Positions 45,610 to 57,569 of a stretch of DNA of 64,000 bases are shown in pieces. A program made the position numbers and the translations under genes. The stretch's first letter is position 1. The number at the start of each line of letters is the position of its first letter. This stretch comes from Saccopteryx bilineata (lineage: Eukaryota; Chordata; Mammalia; Chiroptera; Emballonuridae): the NCBI RefSeq assembly GCF_036850765.1, contig NC_089493.1:123448239-123512238 (forward strand). Reading direction: 5' to 3'. Below the pieces are notes generated by a model. That model saw only the letters and a list, made by a program, of their open reading frames with translations, was not told the origin of the DNA and searched no databases.

Positions 45610-47131
45610 GGTAGTTCCCCTGATCTCTATTGGGCTTTTTCTGCCTCTAGATATCTTAAAAGTCATGCTCTGAAGATCTCGCTGAGGGGTTTGAGGATCC
45701 CCATGTGCCTATATATTCAATAAATCTTTTCCATATATCTGGGGCTATTTGGAAAAAGACAAAACAGTGTTATTAGCTGGATCTAATAAAGAAGGTAGTA
45801 GTTTGCAGGCGAAAAAGATTTGGTGTCTCCTGATCATCAGCATTCAAAAGAAATGCAAATTGTTTTAAGTAAAAAGCATGATATGGTAGACCCATAGGAA
45901 TTCCAGGATATGACTACCCCCTTTTAAGTTTTTTTTTTTAATTGACCTTAAAATGTTTGCTGAGTACACTTTAATAATACCTTAACTTTAAAGATTGTAA
46001 GCATGACAAAATACAGTAAATGCTTTTGCTCCATATGCAGGAACATTTTCAGTTTAGCCAGTTTAGGAAATCCAATAATAGAACAATGCATACAGATAAT
46101 GAGCTATAACATGCTTAGCAGCCTCTCCTGTTCTGACAGAGGTTACTATAGATCCGGAATATGTATCCACTGTAGTGTGGACATAAAACTGTTTGCCAAA
46201 TGAAGGTATATGAGTAACATCCATCTGCCAAAGTTGTCCTGGTAGGGGTCCTTGAGGGTTAACTCCAAATGAAGGGGCAGTATAGGACCCCTTGGACAGG
46301 ATTTCCCAATCTGCCATGCTGCTTCCTGAGAAAGTTGAAACTGTTTACACCAGGCTGCAGCGTTCTGGTGATGAATAGTATGAGACTGACTTGCTCGGTC
46401 TGTCATGGTTGCTCCATATAATTTTTTGGGGAGTAGCTTGCTCAACAAGGACATTCCTAGGCCCTGGCCGGTTGGCACAGTGGTAAAGACTTGGCCTGGT
46501 GTGCAGGATTCCTGGGTTCAATTCCCAGTCAGAGCACACTGAAGAAGTGCCCATCTACTTCCCCACCCCTCCCCCTCTCCTTCCTCTCTGTCTCTCTCTT
46601 CCCCTCCCGCAGCCAAGGCTCCACAAGAGCAAAGCCACCCCGGGCACTAAGGATTGCCCCATGGCCTCTGCCTCAGTCGCTAGAATGGCTCTGGTTGCAA
46701 CAGAGCAACACCCCAGATGGGCAGAACATTCCCCCCTGGTAGACATGCCAGGTGGATCCCGGTCAGGCGCATGCGGGAGTCTGTCTGACTGCCTCCCCAT
46801 TTCCATCTTCAGAAAAATACAAAAAATAAATAAATAAAAGAAAAAATACAACAACAAAATAAAGAGAAAAAGAAAAGAAAAGAAAGAAGGGAAAAAAAGG
46901 GCATTCCCTTGTGCTAAAGCTCCAGGGAGCATGGAGTGAGCTTGAGTATGTCTTATGAAGCATGGAGTTCTATGTTGACATATAAGTCTTTGAAGAAGGA
47001 GGAACTGCTGAAATAGTTCATCAGCATTTGTCCCTAAGACAGCAGTCTTTATAGTGGAAAAACCATAAGTAAATATTTGCTGTCTGTCTATACATTAAAG
47101 GAGGAATATGGCAAATGCTGAAAAGCCATGA
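45610..47131 (-). pseudogene. Class II (beta-like) ERV pol fragment: RNase H end and integrase
   Basis: The end of RNase H and start of integrase are readable near 46905-47000 (LPGALAQGNAL). The integrase zinc-binding His-His region (HHQNA) lies near 46365-46385. The core begins [14 protein letters not shown] near 46205-46250, with [11 protein letters not shown] following, a combination I associate with class II (IAP/ERVK-like) integrases. The next core block near 46010-46070 and a C-terminal block near 45850-45930 are degraded. Several stops occur, and a SINE splits it at 46459-46905. No LTR was recognised. Confidence 0.72.
46447..46915 (+). mobile_element. tRNA-derived SINE in ERV pol
   Basis: Head ggccctggccggttggcacagtggtaaagacttgg with B-box gggttcaattccc at about 46513-46526. 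The body is standard for the long SINE type, with a long A-rich tail of mixed (aataa) and (gaaaa) units to about 46903. Imperfect flanks aaggacattcct and aagggcattccct suggest the duplication. Confidence 0.9.
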
Positions 47132-47214
47132 TATTTGTGCCCCTCCCCTCCCCCAACCCTCTCCCTTTCCTCCCCCAACCCTGTAACCCCAGCACTGTTG
47201 TCCATGTCTCATCT

Positions 47215-50200
47215 TTATGTCCCACCTATGTATGGAATCATATGGTTCTTAGTTTTTTCTGATTTACTTCTTTCACTCAGTATAATGTTATCAAGGCCCA
47301 TCCATGTTGTTGTAAAAGATCTTATGTCATCATTTCTTATGGCTGAGTAGTATTCCATAGTATATATATACCAAAGCTTTTTAAACCACTCATCCTCTGA
47401 TGGACACTTGGGCTGTTTCCAGATCTTTGCTATTGTGAACAATGCTGCAATGAACATGGGGGTGCATTTCTTCTTTTCAAACAGTGCTATGGTGTTTGTG
47501 GGGTATATTCCTAAAAGTGGGATAGCTGGGTCAAAAGGCAGTTTGATTTTTAATTTCTTGAGGAATCTCCATACTGTTTTCCACAATGGCTGCACCAGTC
47601 TACATTCCCACCAGCAGTGCAGGAGGGTTCCCTTTTCTCCACATCCTTGCCAGCACTTATTTTGTGTTGTTTTATTGATGAGCGCAATTCTGACAGGTTT
47701 GAGGTGATATCTCATTGTGGTTTTAATTTGCATTTCTCTAATCATTAGTGATGTTGAACATTTTTTCATATGCCTATTGGCCATCTGTGTGTCCTCTTTG
47801 GAGAAGTATCTATTCATTTCTTTTGCCCATTTTTGGATTGGATTGTCTGTCTTCCTGGTATTAAGTTTTACAAGTTCTTCATAAATTTTGGTTATTAACC
47901 CCTTATCAGATGCAATGTCAAATATATTCTCCCATTGTGTGGTTTGTCTTTTTATTCTGTTCTTATTGTCTTTAGCTGTGCAGAAGCTTTTTAGTTTGAT
48001 AAAGTTCCATTTCTTTATCCTGTCTTTTATTTCACTTGCCTGTGGAGACAAATCAGCAAATATATTGCTGCAAGAGATGTCAGAGAGCTTACTGCCTATG
48101 TTTTCTTCTAAGATGCTTATGGTTTCACGGCTTACATTTAAGTCTTTTATCCATTTTGAGTTTATTTTTGTGAGTGGTGTAAGTTGGTGGTCTAATTTCA
48201 TTTTTTTGCAGGTAGCTATCCAATTTTCCCAAAACCATTTGTTGAAGAGACTGTCTTTACTCCATTGTATGCCCTTACCTCCTTTGTCAAATATCAGTTT
48301 TGTCCATAAAGCTGTGGGTTTATTTCTGGGTTCTCTGTTTTGTTCCATTGATCTATGTGCCTGTTCTTATGCCAGTACCATGCTGTTTTGAGTACAATGG
48401 CCTTATAATATAACTTGATATCATGAAGTGTGATACCTTTCGCTTTATTCTTCCTTTTCAAGATTGCTGAGGCTATTCGTGTTCTCTTTTGGTTCCATAT
48501 AAATTTTTGGAATATGTGATCTATATCTTTGAAGTAAGTCATTGGTATTTTAATAGGTATTGCATTAAATTTATAAATTGCTTTGGGTAATATGGACATT
48601 TTAATGATGTTTATTCTTCCTAACCATGAGCACGGTATATGCCTCCACTTATTCGTATCTTCCCTGATTTCTTTTATCAATGTTTTATAATTTTCTGAGT
48701 ACAAGTCTTTAATCTCCTTGGTTAGATTTATTCCTAGGTACTTTATTTTTTTGGTTGCAATGGTAAAGGGGATTACCTTCTTGATTTCTCTTTCTGACAG
48801 TTCATTATTAGTGTATGAAAATGCCTCTGATTTCTGAGTATTGATTTTATATCCTGCCACCTTGCTGAATTCATTTATCAGGTCTAGTAGTTTTTTGACT
48901 GAGACTTTAGGGTTTTCTATATACAATATCATATCATCTGCAAATAATGGTAGTTTTACTTCTTCTTTTTCAATTTGGTTGCCTTTTATTTCTTTTTCTT
49001 GTCTGATTGTTGTGACTAGGACTTCCAGAACTATGTTGAATAAGAGGGGTGAAAGGGGCACCCCTGCCTTGTTCCTGATTTTAAAAGGATTGCTTTTAAT
49101 TTTTGCCCATTGAGTATGATGTTGGCTGTGGGTTTGTCATAGATGGTCTTTATCATGTTGAGGTATATTACCTGTATTCCCACTTTGGTAGGAGTTTTGA
49201 TCATGAATGGGTGCTGGATTTTATCAAATGCTTTTTCTGCATCTATTGAAATTATCATGTGGTTTTTCTCCGTTCTTTTGTTTATGTGATGAATCACATT
49301 GATTGATTTGCAAATATTGTACCAGCCTTGCCTCCCAAGAATAAATCCCACTTGATCATGGTGTATGATTTTTTTCATATATTGCTGGATCCGGTTTGCT
49401 AATATTTTGTTGAGGATTTTTGCATCTAAGTTCATCAGGGATATTGGCCTATAATTTTCTTTTTTTGTGTTGTCTTTGCCTGGTTTTGGAATCAGAATTA
49501 TGCTCGCCTCATAAAAGGAGTTTAGAAGTCTTCCTTCCTTTTGAATTTTTTGAAATAGCTTGAGAAGAATAGGAGTTAGTTCTTCTTTGAATATTTGGTA
49601 TAATTAACTTGTGAAGCCATCAGGCTCAGGACTTTTCTTTGTTGGGAGTTTTTTGATAGCTGTTTCAATCTCATTTGTTGTAATTGGTCTGCTTAGGTTT
49701 TCTGATTCTTCCAGATTGATTTTTGGAAGACTATATGACTCAAGGAATTTGTCCATTTCATCTAGGTTTTCTAGTTTTTTGGCGTACAGTTTTTCATAGT
49801 ATTTTCTTACAATATTTTGTATTTCTGCTGTGTCAGTTGTTATTTCTCCACTCTTATTTCTAATTTTATTTATTTGAGTCCTCTCTCTTTTTTTCTTGGT
49901 GAGTCTCTTTAAAGGTTCATCGATCTTGTTTACCTTTGCAAAGAACCAGCTCCTGGTTTCATTGATCCTCTGTATTGTTTCTTTAGCCTCTATGTCATTT
50001 ATTTCTGCTCTGATATTTATTATTTCCTTCCTTCTACTAGCTCTGGGCTTTACTTGCTGTTCTTTTTCTAGTTCTTTTAGATGCAGGGTTAAGTTGTTTA
50101 TTTGAGCTTTTTCTAGCTTCTTGAGGTATGCCTTTAATGCTATAAACTCCCCTCTCAGGACTGCTTTTGCTGTGTCCCATAAATTTTGAGTTGATGTATG

Positions 50201-51037
50201 CTCATTATCATTTGTTTCTAGGAATTTTTTAATTTCTTCTTTGATCTCAATGTTAACCCATTTGTTATTTAATAATATGCTATTTAGTTTCCAAGTGTTT
50301 GAATGTTTTTCAATTTTTCTATTGTGGTTGATTTCTAGTTTAATGCCATTGTGATCAGAGAAAGTGCTTGATATGATTTCAATCTTCTTAAATTTGTTGA
50401 GACTGCTTTTGTGCCCTAACATGTGGTCTATTCTAGAAAATGTACCATGAGCGCTTGAAAAGAATGTATATTCTGCTGCTTTAGGATGAAAGGTTCTGAA
50501 GATATCTATTAAATCGAGTTGATCTAATATGTCCTTTAAGTCTGCTGTTTCTTTGTTAATTTTCTTTCTTGAGGATCTATCTAATGGTGTTAATGGGGTA
50601 TTGAAATCCCCTACTATTATAGTATTGCTGTGGATCTCACCCTTTAAATCCATCAAAGTTTGCTTTATATATTTAGGTGCTCCTATATTAGATGCATAGA
50701 TATTTATAATGGTTATATCTTTCTTTTGGATTGCTCCCTTTATCATTATGTAGTGACCTTCTTTATCTCTAACTATGGTCTTTGTTTTAAAGTCCATTTT
50801 GTCTGATATAAGTATTGCTACCCCAGCTTTTTTTTCATTTCCATTTGCGTGAAATATTTTTTTCCATCCTTTTATCTTCAGTCTGTGTCCATCTTTTGAT
50901 TTAAGGTGTGTCTCTTGTAGACAGCATATATATGGGTCCTGTTTTCTTATCCACGCAGCTACCCTATGTCTCTTGATCAGATCATTTAATCCATTAACAT
51001 TTAAGGTTATTACTGATATGTAATTGTTTATTGCCAT
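47215..51037 (-). pseudogene. L1-C ORF2, frameshifted
   Basis: Endonuclease/RT of the older L1 lineage. Open blocks: 49604-51037 (477 codons: complete endonuclease domain with [21 protein letters not shown] and [11 protein letters not shown], then the start of the RT domain), 49031-49435, 48294-49061 (contains [19 protein letters not shown] [16 protein letters not shown], the RT active site) and 47215-48348 (C-terminal domain with [18 protein letters not shown]). These lie in more than one frame, so at least two frameshifts plus a stop near 49604 break the gene. Total span (3,823 bp) is close to full length. Confidence 0.93.
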
Positions 51038-51108
51038 TTTTTTCTTTAAAACTGTATTCCTCTTTTGCTATATTCTTTTTTTCCTTTGATCTGTTTACAA
51101 CAGGTCCC

Positions 51109-52083
51109 TTAGCATTTCTTGCAGCCTTGGTTTGCTTGCAGTGAATTCCTTGAGTTTTGTTTTTTTGTTGTTGTTGTTTGTTTTTGTTTTTTTTTGTCTG
51201 TAAAGCTTTTTATTTCTCCTTCAATTTTAAATGATAGCTTTGCTGGATAAAGTAGTCTTGGTTGTAGGTTCTTGTTCTGCATTACTTTAAATATTTCTTG
51301 CCATTCCCTTCTGGCCTCAAGTGTTTCTGTTGAGAAGTCAGAAGTCATCCTTATGGGGGCTCCTTTGTAGGTGATAGTCTTTTTTTCTCTAGCAGCTTTT
51401 AGTATTTTCTCTTTATCATTTAGCTTTGGTATTTTAATTATGATGTGTCTTGATGTTGGTGTCTTTGGGTTTCTCCTTAATGGAGTTCTCTGTGCTTCCT
51501 GAACATGTGAAATGTTTTCCTGCCTTAATTGGGGGAAGTTTTCCGCTATAATTTGTTTGAACAAAGTCTCTATCCCTTGCTCTTTCTCTTCTTCTTCAGG
51601 AACCCCTATGATGCGGATGTTATTTCTCTTCATGTTGCCACAGAGCTCTCTTAGAGTTCCTCAGACATTTTCAGTCTCTTTTCTTTTCTCTGCCCTGCTT
51701 CTGTGCCTTTATTTATGGTATCCTCTAACTCGCTGATTCGATTCTCTGCTTCATCCATCCTGCTTTTAATTCCTTCCATTGTATTCTTTATTTCAGATAT
51801 TGTATTTGTCATTTCTGACTGATTCTTTTTTATTATTTTATTGTCCTTTTTTTATATTTGTTATCTCTTTATTTAGGTTTTTGTAATGGCCATCTATGGT
51901 TGTTCTAATATCTTTGAGCATCCTAACAATCGTTATTTTAAACTCTGCATCTGGTAATTTGGTTATATCTGATTCCCTTAGGTCCTTTTCTGGGGATTTC
52001 TCTTGGTTTATTTGTGTTGTATTTCTCTGCCTCCGCATTTTCTCTTCACGGGAGCAGCTGTGATCATGCGCTCGTGTGCACAA
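51109..52083 (-). pseudogene. L1-C ORF1, broken
   Basis: The N-terminal part (51838-52083) is charged and ends in DIRTTIDGHYKNLNKEITNIKKGQ-like coiled-coil sequence. The C-terminal RNA-binding part (51109-51633) contains IRIIGVPEEEEKEQG and ARREWQEIFKVMQ, typical of L1 ORF1p. A frameshift and stops separate them (51634-51837). It ends about 70 bp upstream of ORF2. Confidence 0.9.
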
Positions 52084-53375
52084 GCATTAGTGGCCTTGGC
52101 CTTTGCCCCGCCCCCGTGTGTGATGTTATGCTCAGTCCTGAGGGCACTGGTGAGCACCTTTGCTCAGCTGCGGGTCTCCACCTGTTTCCGGGCTTTCGCC
52201 CTGCCCTTGCAGGAGGAGCCTGCTCGAGGAACGGCTGCTAGCCTTGGCTCTACTGCAGGGCAGGACTGCGTGCCCAAGCTCAGCTCAGTAGTGGAACTCC
52301 GCCTCTTCTGGGCTTTTGGCTCCACCCCCATGGGAGGAGCCGGCTACCAAGTCAGACCGAAAGCCTGGGTTGCACGGGCGTGGCAAGGCTGTGCTCCTGC
52401 GCCCTTGCTCAAGGGCTGGTCTTCACCCTATCCGGGGTTCCCACCCTTCTCCCGCAGGCTGGATTACAGGCTGCCGGCAACTGAACTTGACCACTTTTTC
52501 ATGCCCCCTTCTCCCCAGCTGGGCAAGACTGAGCTCACACCTGAGCCCAGTGGTGGCTAGCTGGCTTCCACCCCTGGCAGTGGAACCCGCATTTGTCTCC
52601 CACTGCCGCCCGCCTTCCAGCGAACCCTCAGTCGAGGGGGTGGGGGCGTTGCAGCTCGGACCCTAAGACTCAGTACTGTAGACACAAAAGCTCCCTCCTT
52701 CTATGTGACTCTGCTCTGAGTGCCGCGGGGGAGCTTGTTTGGCTGCTCTCCTGCTTCCCTTTGCTGGTATTGCTATTTCCAGGGGAAATATTCACTTCAG
52801 CTTTGGGGAGTGACTCGTCCCAGGGGTTAGGGTGGCTATCTCCCAAAATGTTTCTCCCTATACCTCCTAGATTACACTCTCTTCTTGTTACTCTGGCCCT
52901 CTCCTCTTTCCCCGTCCCCAGGAGCCCCAGGTGAGTGGTTGTGAGAGAGATGTTCTGCACGGTCCCTTTAAGAATGATCCTGGGTCTGAGAAATCAGACT
53001 CTTTCTCACAAAGAGTATCCTGTCTTGTTTCCAGCTAAATACTGTCCTTACGCCTCTTCTGGACTTTGGGGCTGCAGGCTGGGGCTTTGTTCCTGGGGCT
53101 CAGGACCCTTTCCCCTCTGCTAAACTCTCTTCCTACCACGCAAGTCTCTCCCTGCTGCCGTTCACTCCGGGGAGCTGGGCAGCCCTTTCCGCATTTCCAC
53201 TTTTCCTACCAGTCTTGGTGTGGCTTCTTCAGTGTTCCTTGGTTGAAGAGTCCTCTTAGTTTAGTCCAAAGTTGGTCTTTCCAGATGATAGTTCTTAAAA
53301 TTAGTTTGTAAACCACTTTGGTTCTGGGAGGTAGATGTTAGTACGTCTGCCTACTCCAGCGCCATCTTATCTCTC
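52084..53375 (-). promoter_or_regulatory. L1-C 5' UTR / internal promoter
   Basis: About 1.3 kb, distinctly GC- and CpG-richer than its surroundings (for example 52090-52640), non-coding, between the ORF1 start and the element's 5' end. L1 5' UTRs carry an internal Pol II promoter. The gataagatggcg start near 53350-53370 is consistent with a YY1-like site. Open frames on the plus strand here (up to 185 codons, at 52003-52560) are best read as chance frames in CpG-rich DNA. Confidence 0.75.
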
Positions 53376-53392
53376 AGGTTTTGAGAGCTTTT

Positions 53393-53864
53393 ATCAGCTA
53401 ACATAAAGCATTCTGCCTTGCCACCCCACCACAATACTGATGTCTTAGCAAGGAAACCCTGGACACATTTTTGGGCCATAGAATAATCACAGTCATTAAG
53501 ATTCCAATTTATGAAAAGAAACCAATGTTGTTTGCTATATTTAGCTACTATAAATATTCACTAGAAAAATTAAATATATTTACTTTACTCTAAGAAAAAT
53601 ACTGAGTATTCTAACACACAATGCAATTTAGTCAGCCTCAGATACTAAATAAACACATTAAATGTACTGGTTAAGGTGAGACATAGATAGTATACTTGTA
53701 AATACATTAATAAGACCTTTATACAAAACTCATATCCAGCCACTGTTAAGTAGTACTAACCACTCCTCCAGAGTCTTTTAAAGACTAATTCTACCTGAGA
53801 ATGAAATTCAGTGAGGAATGGTGGGAGGAGCTCAAGCCAAAAGATCTAAGTTCAAAGACTTTTC
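53393..53864. other. Anonymous flank right of the composite insertion
   Basis: No gene or repeat recognised. Confidence 0.5.
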
Positions 53865-54265
53865 CAGGCTTTGGCCAACAACTCAGTGGATAGAGTATCG
53901 CCCAGCATATGGATATTTCAGGTTCCATTTAATTCAGGGCACACAAGAGAAGCAACCATCTGCTTCTTCCCCTTCCTTTTCCCCCTCTTTCTCTTTCCCT
54001 CTTGCAGCCAGTAGCTTGATTGGTTCAAGTGTGGCCCCTAGGCACTGAGGATAGTTCCACTGGAGTACAACAGCCTCAGGCACTAAAAATAGCTCAGTAC
54101 TTGAGCATTGCCAAAGATGATGTTGCCAGATGGATCCTGGTTGGAGCACATGCAGGAATCTGCCTCACTATCTTTGCTCCTCTCACCTAAATAAATAGCT
54201 GATAGATAGATAGATGATAGATAGATAGATAGATAGATAAGTAGGTAAATAAAAAAGACTTGTCC
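53856..54265 (+). mobile_element. Older tRNA-derived SINE with (GATA) tail
   Basis: Head ggctttggccaacaactcagtggatagagtatcgccc, a decayed B-box (caggttccatttaattc), the body, then a tail turned into (GATA)n at about 54200-54240. Near-duplicate flanks aagactt(t/g)tcc at about 53857 and 54255. Confidence 0.85.
54200..54240 (+). repeat. (GATA)n microsatellite
   Basis: About nine imperfect GATA units grown from the SINE tail. Confidence 0.92.
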
Positions 54266-55075
54266 TACCACTGAAGATCTGTATGATTGACACTAGGCAA
54301 GTTATTTAAACTTTTGGAACTCCATTTCCCTGGTTTACAAATTAATATGGCAATACCTACCCCTTAAGTTTTATTATCAATATTATATTTATATGATATT
54401 TATATAAAGATGTTTATATGGTGCACTTAATATTACCTGTAATATAGCAAATGTACAATATATATTCATTTCCTTTCTTTTCCTTCTCCATCAACACCAG
54501 ATGCTTAAGGATGTTAGCAAAGAATCATCACATCTTATTTGTTATGTCAGATCAGCTACCTTCAGATTGGAAATTCTGTACACCTCTGGACTTCTCAAGA
54601 CTTCATAGTAACCTGTATCTCTAACAATAAAAATATGGCACCATAGAATCAACGGTGGATGAATTATAAATGACTTCCAGAAGAACAGCATTGAGATATG
54701 CAAGTAATAAAGGTACCAAACTGACACTTCAGTGCCACCATTTTAGCACTACTAGTATTTATCCAGACAAGATTCCATACATGTCATCTATGATATATTC
54801 TACCCTAACAACAAAGCAGAACTTGCAACTTTCCCAAGACCAAGTTTTAGCATTTCCTTTACTTCAGCCAAAAGCAGACATGGCTGAATTACTTCATAAT
54901 AAAAAATAGAATCATAAGACATTTAAAAATGGGAAACAAGTAAAGGTATCAGTTCTTGAGCTACAAGATTATGATGAATACAAATCAGAATATTATCAGA
55001 AATATTTCAAGTTTAAGGTTAAAACTGTTCTTAGCTTAAAAATCCAAAGTATGGGGGGATGGATGTGGTTCAAAA
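54266..55075. other. Anonymous sequence
   Basis: Nothing recognised. Confidence 0.45.
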
Positions 55076-55469
55076 ATTATGTTACCCGGCCTAGCGTGTG
55101 GAGGACCCGGGTTCGATTCCCGGCCAGGGCACACAGGAGAAGCGCCTATTTGCTTCTCCACCCCTCCGCCACGCCTTCCTCTCTGTCTCTCTCTTCCCCT
55201 CCCGCAGCCAAGGCTCCATTGGAGCAAAGATGGCCCGAGTGCTGGTGATGGCTCTGTGGCCTCTGCCTCAGGCGCTAGAGTGGCTCTGGTTGCAACATGG
55301 CGATGCCCAGGATGGGCAGAGCATCGCCCCCTGGTGGGCAGAGCGTCGCCCCATGGTGGGCGTGCCGGGTGGATCCCGGTCGGGCGCATGCGGGAGTCTG
55401 TCTGACTGTCTCTCCCTGTTTCCAGCTTCAGAAAAATGCAAAAAAAAAAAAAAAAAAGATTATGTTACC
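55076..55469 (+). mobile_element. 5'-truncated tRNA-derived SINE
   Basis: The body starts at cggcctagcgtgtggaggacccgggttcgattcccgg, so the first ~30 bases with the A-box are missing while the B-box is perfect. It is very similar to the copy at 62802-63195. An exact duplication, attatgttacc (55076-55086 and 55459-55469), surrounds it. Confidence 0.93.
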
Positions 55470-56279
55470 TAAAAATCAGAATCTAGCAGAGATTGACAGT
55501 GGAACCCATTCTGTTACTGCAGGATCAAGAAGTCCCCCCAACTACCTCTGTTGCTAAGTACTTAAAATTTATTCTGATCACAAATTTATTAGAGGTCTTC
55601 TTTCTCATGACATCTTTGAACATTCATAATTATGTCATTATGTAGACTATGCTGGAGTCCTCTACTCAAATGTTATTTCTACATGTTCGTCTAATACCCT
55701 AAGAGAACAATCCTGAATGTAAAACCCCTGAACCATATGTCCCAGAAAATCCCAGATTAAAGTGTTTTCTGTAATAGAAGCACTGATCCTGTTTTCTTCC
55801 CAACCAATATCAATATTACTATACTCCAAATTGTGGAGCAACCTCACTGCTACTAATCATTACCATTACCCCTGCTATTTTGTCTCTTAAATGCCCTATT
55901 TTCCATTTTTCTGTTACCAGTTCAGTGCTGACAAACTAACAGTTTTTTGCCTCTCCAGAAATACCAGTGAAGAAACTACTTAAAGAAATCAAACTATTCA
56001 CAAGTCATCATCACTAGGTGTGGCCTACCATTAAAGACAGTTTTTATGAGCAGATTCCAGCATTCAAATAGCTTAGTGTTGTTGCATGAGTAATAATCTA
56101 AAAATTATTCCAAAAAGATGTACAGAATTGGCTAAACATTATACATCTGGAAGCCAAAATGATTGGGGTTATAAAAAATGCTGCAAAGGCTTCTCACTAT
56201 AACCTCTTTCTCCAAATAAAATAAATAATAAATTTTAGTTTTAAATATACATTAATTAGTAATAATCAGAGCCCAAAAA
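55470..56279. other. Anonymous sequence
   Basis: Nothing recognised. Confidence 0.45.
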
Positions 56280-56500
56280 TAATGCATATTTTCACCAACA
56301 AGGAACTAGCTAAGAAACTATGGTAAGTTTATACACTGGAACACTATGAGGAAAATCTTTTTATACTACTATACAATGATTGCAAGATATATAATAAAGT
56401 GAAAAAAGCAAGATGCAGAAGAGCATTTGTAGTATATTATATTTTGTGTAGGAAGTGTGGAAGAGGGAATACAAATATTAATGCTTATTTTTAATTTAAA
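56280..56500 (+). mobile_element. Old L1M-like ORF2/3' fragment
   Basis: acactggaacactatgaggaaaatc through gtgaaaaaagcaagatgcagaa resembles the 'one-line' end of ORF2 in old mammalian L1. Highly decayed. Confidence 0.5.
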
Positions 56501-57569
56501 AAAGAATAATTAAAAACCTTAAATATATGATAACCTGTGAGGAAGTAAAAGAACAAGGCAGAAGCTCGACTTCTGTTAGTTGTCTCCTGTTCAGAGTTTT
56601 GGCTTTTGAAACATAATATTTTATACAACTAAAAACAAAATTAAAAGATTCAGGTTCCAGGGAAATAAATAAGCATGCTTCATCCTCCTTTTTCTGTCAT
56701 CAAATAAAACTATAAAACCTGGACAGAATGCATGAGCACTTATTTGAAGACTTTGTGGGTGTGACTAGAATTTGAGTATCAGCAAATTGGTGGCAAGTTT
56801 ACCATTTTTTACCTCTGTTTGAATGAACCACATCCAGAAACTCAGAAGTAAGCATAGAAAGGAGATGTCTACTATCTCTGGCTTCAGGGTCAAAAAAAAG
56901 GATATTCCTGACACTTAAAGGAAATGTGAAAATCCCCTGGGCATTTTCTTTCTCCTTTTTCTTCTATAGCACCCCAGTCACCAAGAAATCTTGTGGCAGG
57001 GAGTCAGCAACAGCTACCAGAACCCATAAAAGCCATAAGAACACACAGGGCTAAGGAGGCAACACTACTGTTAGGTAGAGCTATAATTCTAAAAGCACAG
57101 GCAAGGCAAGCCCCAATAACTCCTCTATCTCTTTTTCTCTCTCTCCTTCTTTCTCCCTCACTCTCCTTCTCTCCCCCACCCTCTTCTCTGTCTTACCTCT
57201 GCTTAGACCAAGACACAGGCTCACTAGTAGAAGTCAGTGATAGAATATAATAAAGCAAACTAGACTCCAAGTTTCTGGCCAGAGGACCAAAAGAGGAGTC
57301 CCAGGAATCAGAAAGTTCTGGGGGAGAATTTAAAAATGTATGTATTTAATCCTAATTAGCATACCAGTGATGCCAAGAGGGAAACTAACCAGGGATACCA
57401 ATGCCAGGCTACAGATTGCTGGATGTCAAGGCAAATCTAAAGAGCACTATAAAGACTTTGAAAACTAAATTCACATTGGAATTATCACCCATAAAAGTCA
57501 GGTTGGAACTTGCAACAGAACCTAACCAGGTCTGTTGCCTACTACAAAATGTCAATATTCTCCATAGAA

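Larger units (their letters stand above)
47132..53375 (-). mobile_element. L1-C: L1 with complete 5' end, older lineage
   Basis: Minus strand: 5' UTR 53375-52084, ORF1 about 52083-51109, ORF2 51037-47215, and a 3' UTR that stops at about 47132 inside the G-rich stretch (ggggaggggcacaaa). The 5' end starts with a gagataagatggcg motif similar to the YY1-type start of mammalian L1. It differs clearly from L1-A/L1-B across ORF1 and ORF2, so it belongs to another lineage. Confidence 0.92.
44129..53392 (-). mobile_element. 9.2-kb composite insertion bracketed by a 17-bp repeat
   Basis: An identical 17-mer, aggttttgagagctttt, occurs at 44129-44145 and 53376-53392. The right copy abuts the exact 5' end of L1-C; the left copy abuts the T-rich poly(A) end of a younger L1 tail. 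In between, in minus-strand order, are: L1-C (53375-47132), class II ERV pol (47131 to about 45610), class I-like gag-pro (about 45600-44580), and the young L1 tail (44577-44146), with a SINE at 46459-46905. This is the target-duplication layout of one L1-mediated insertion. Two independent events cannot be excluded. Confidence 0.7.
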
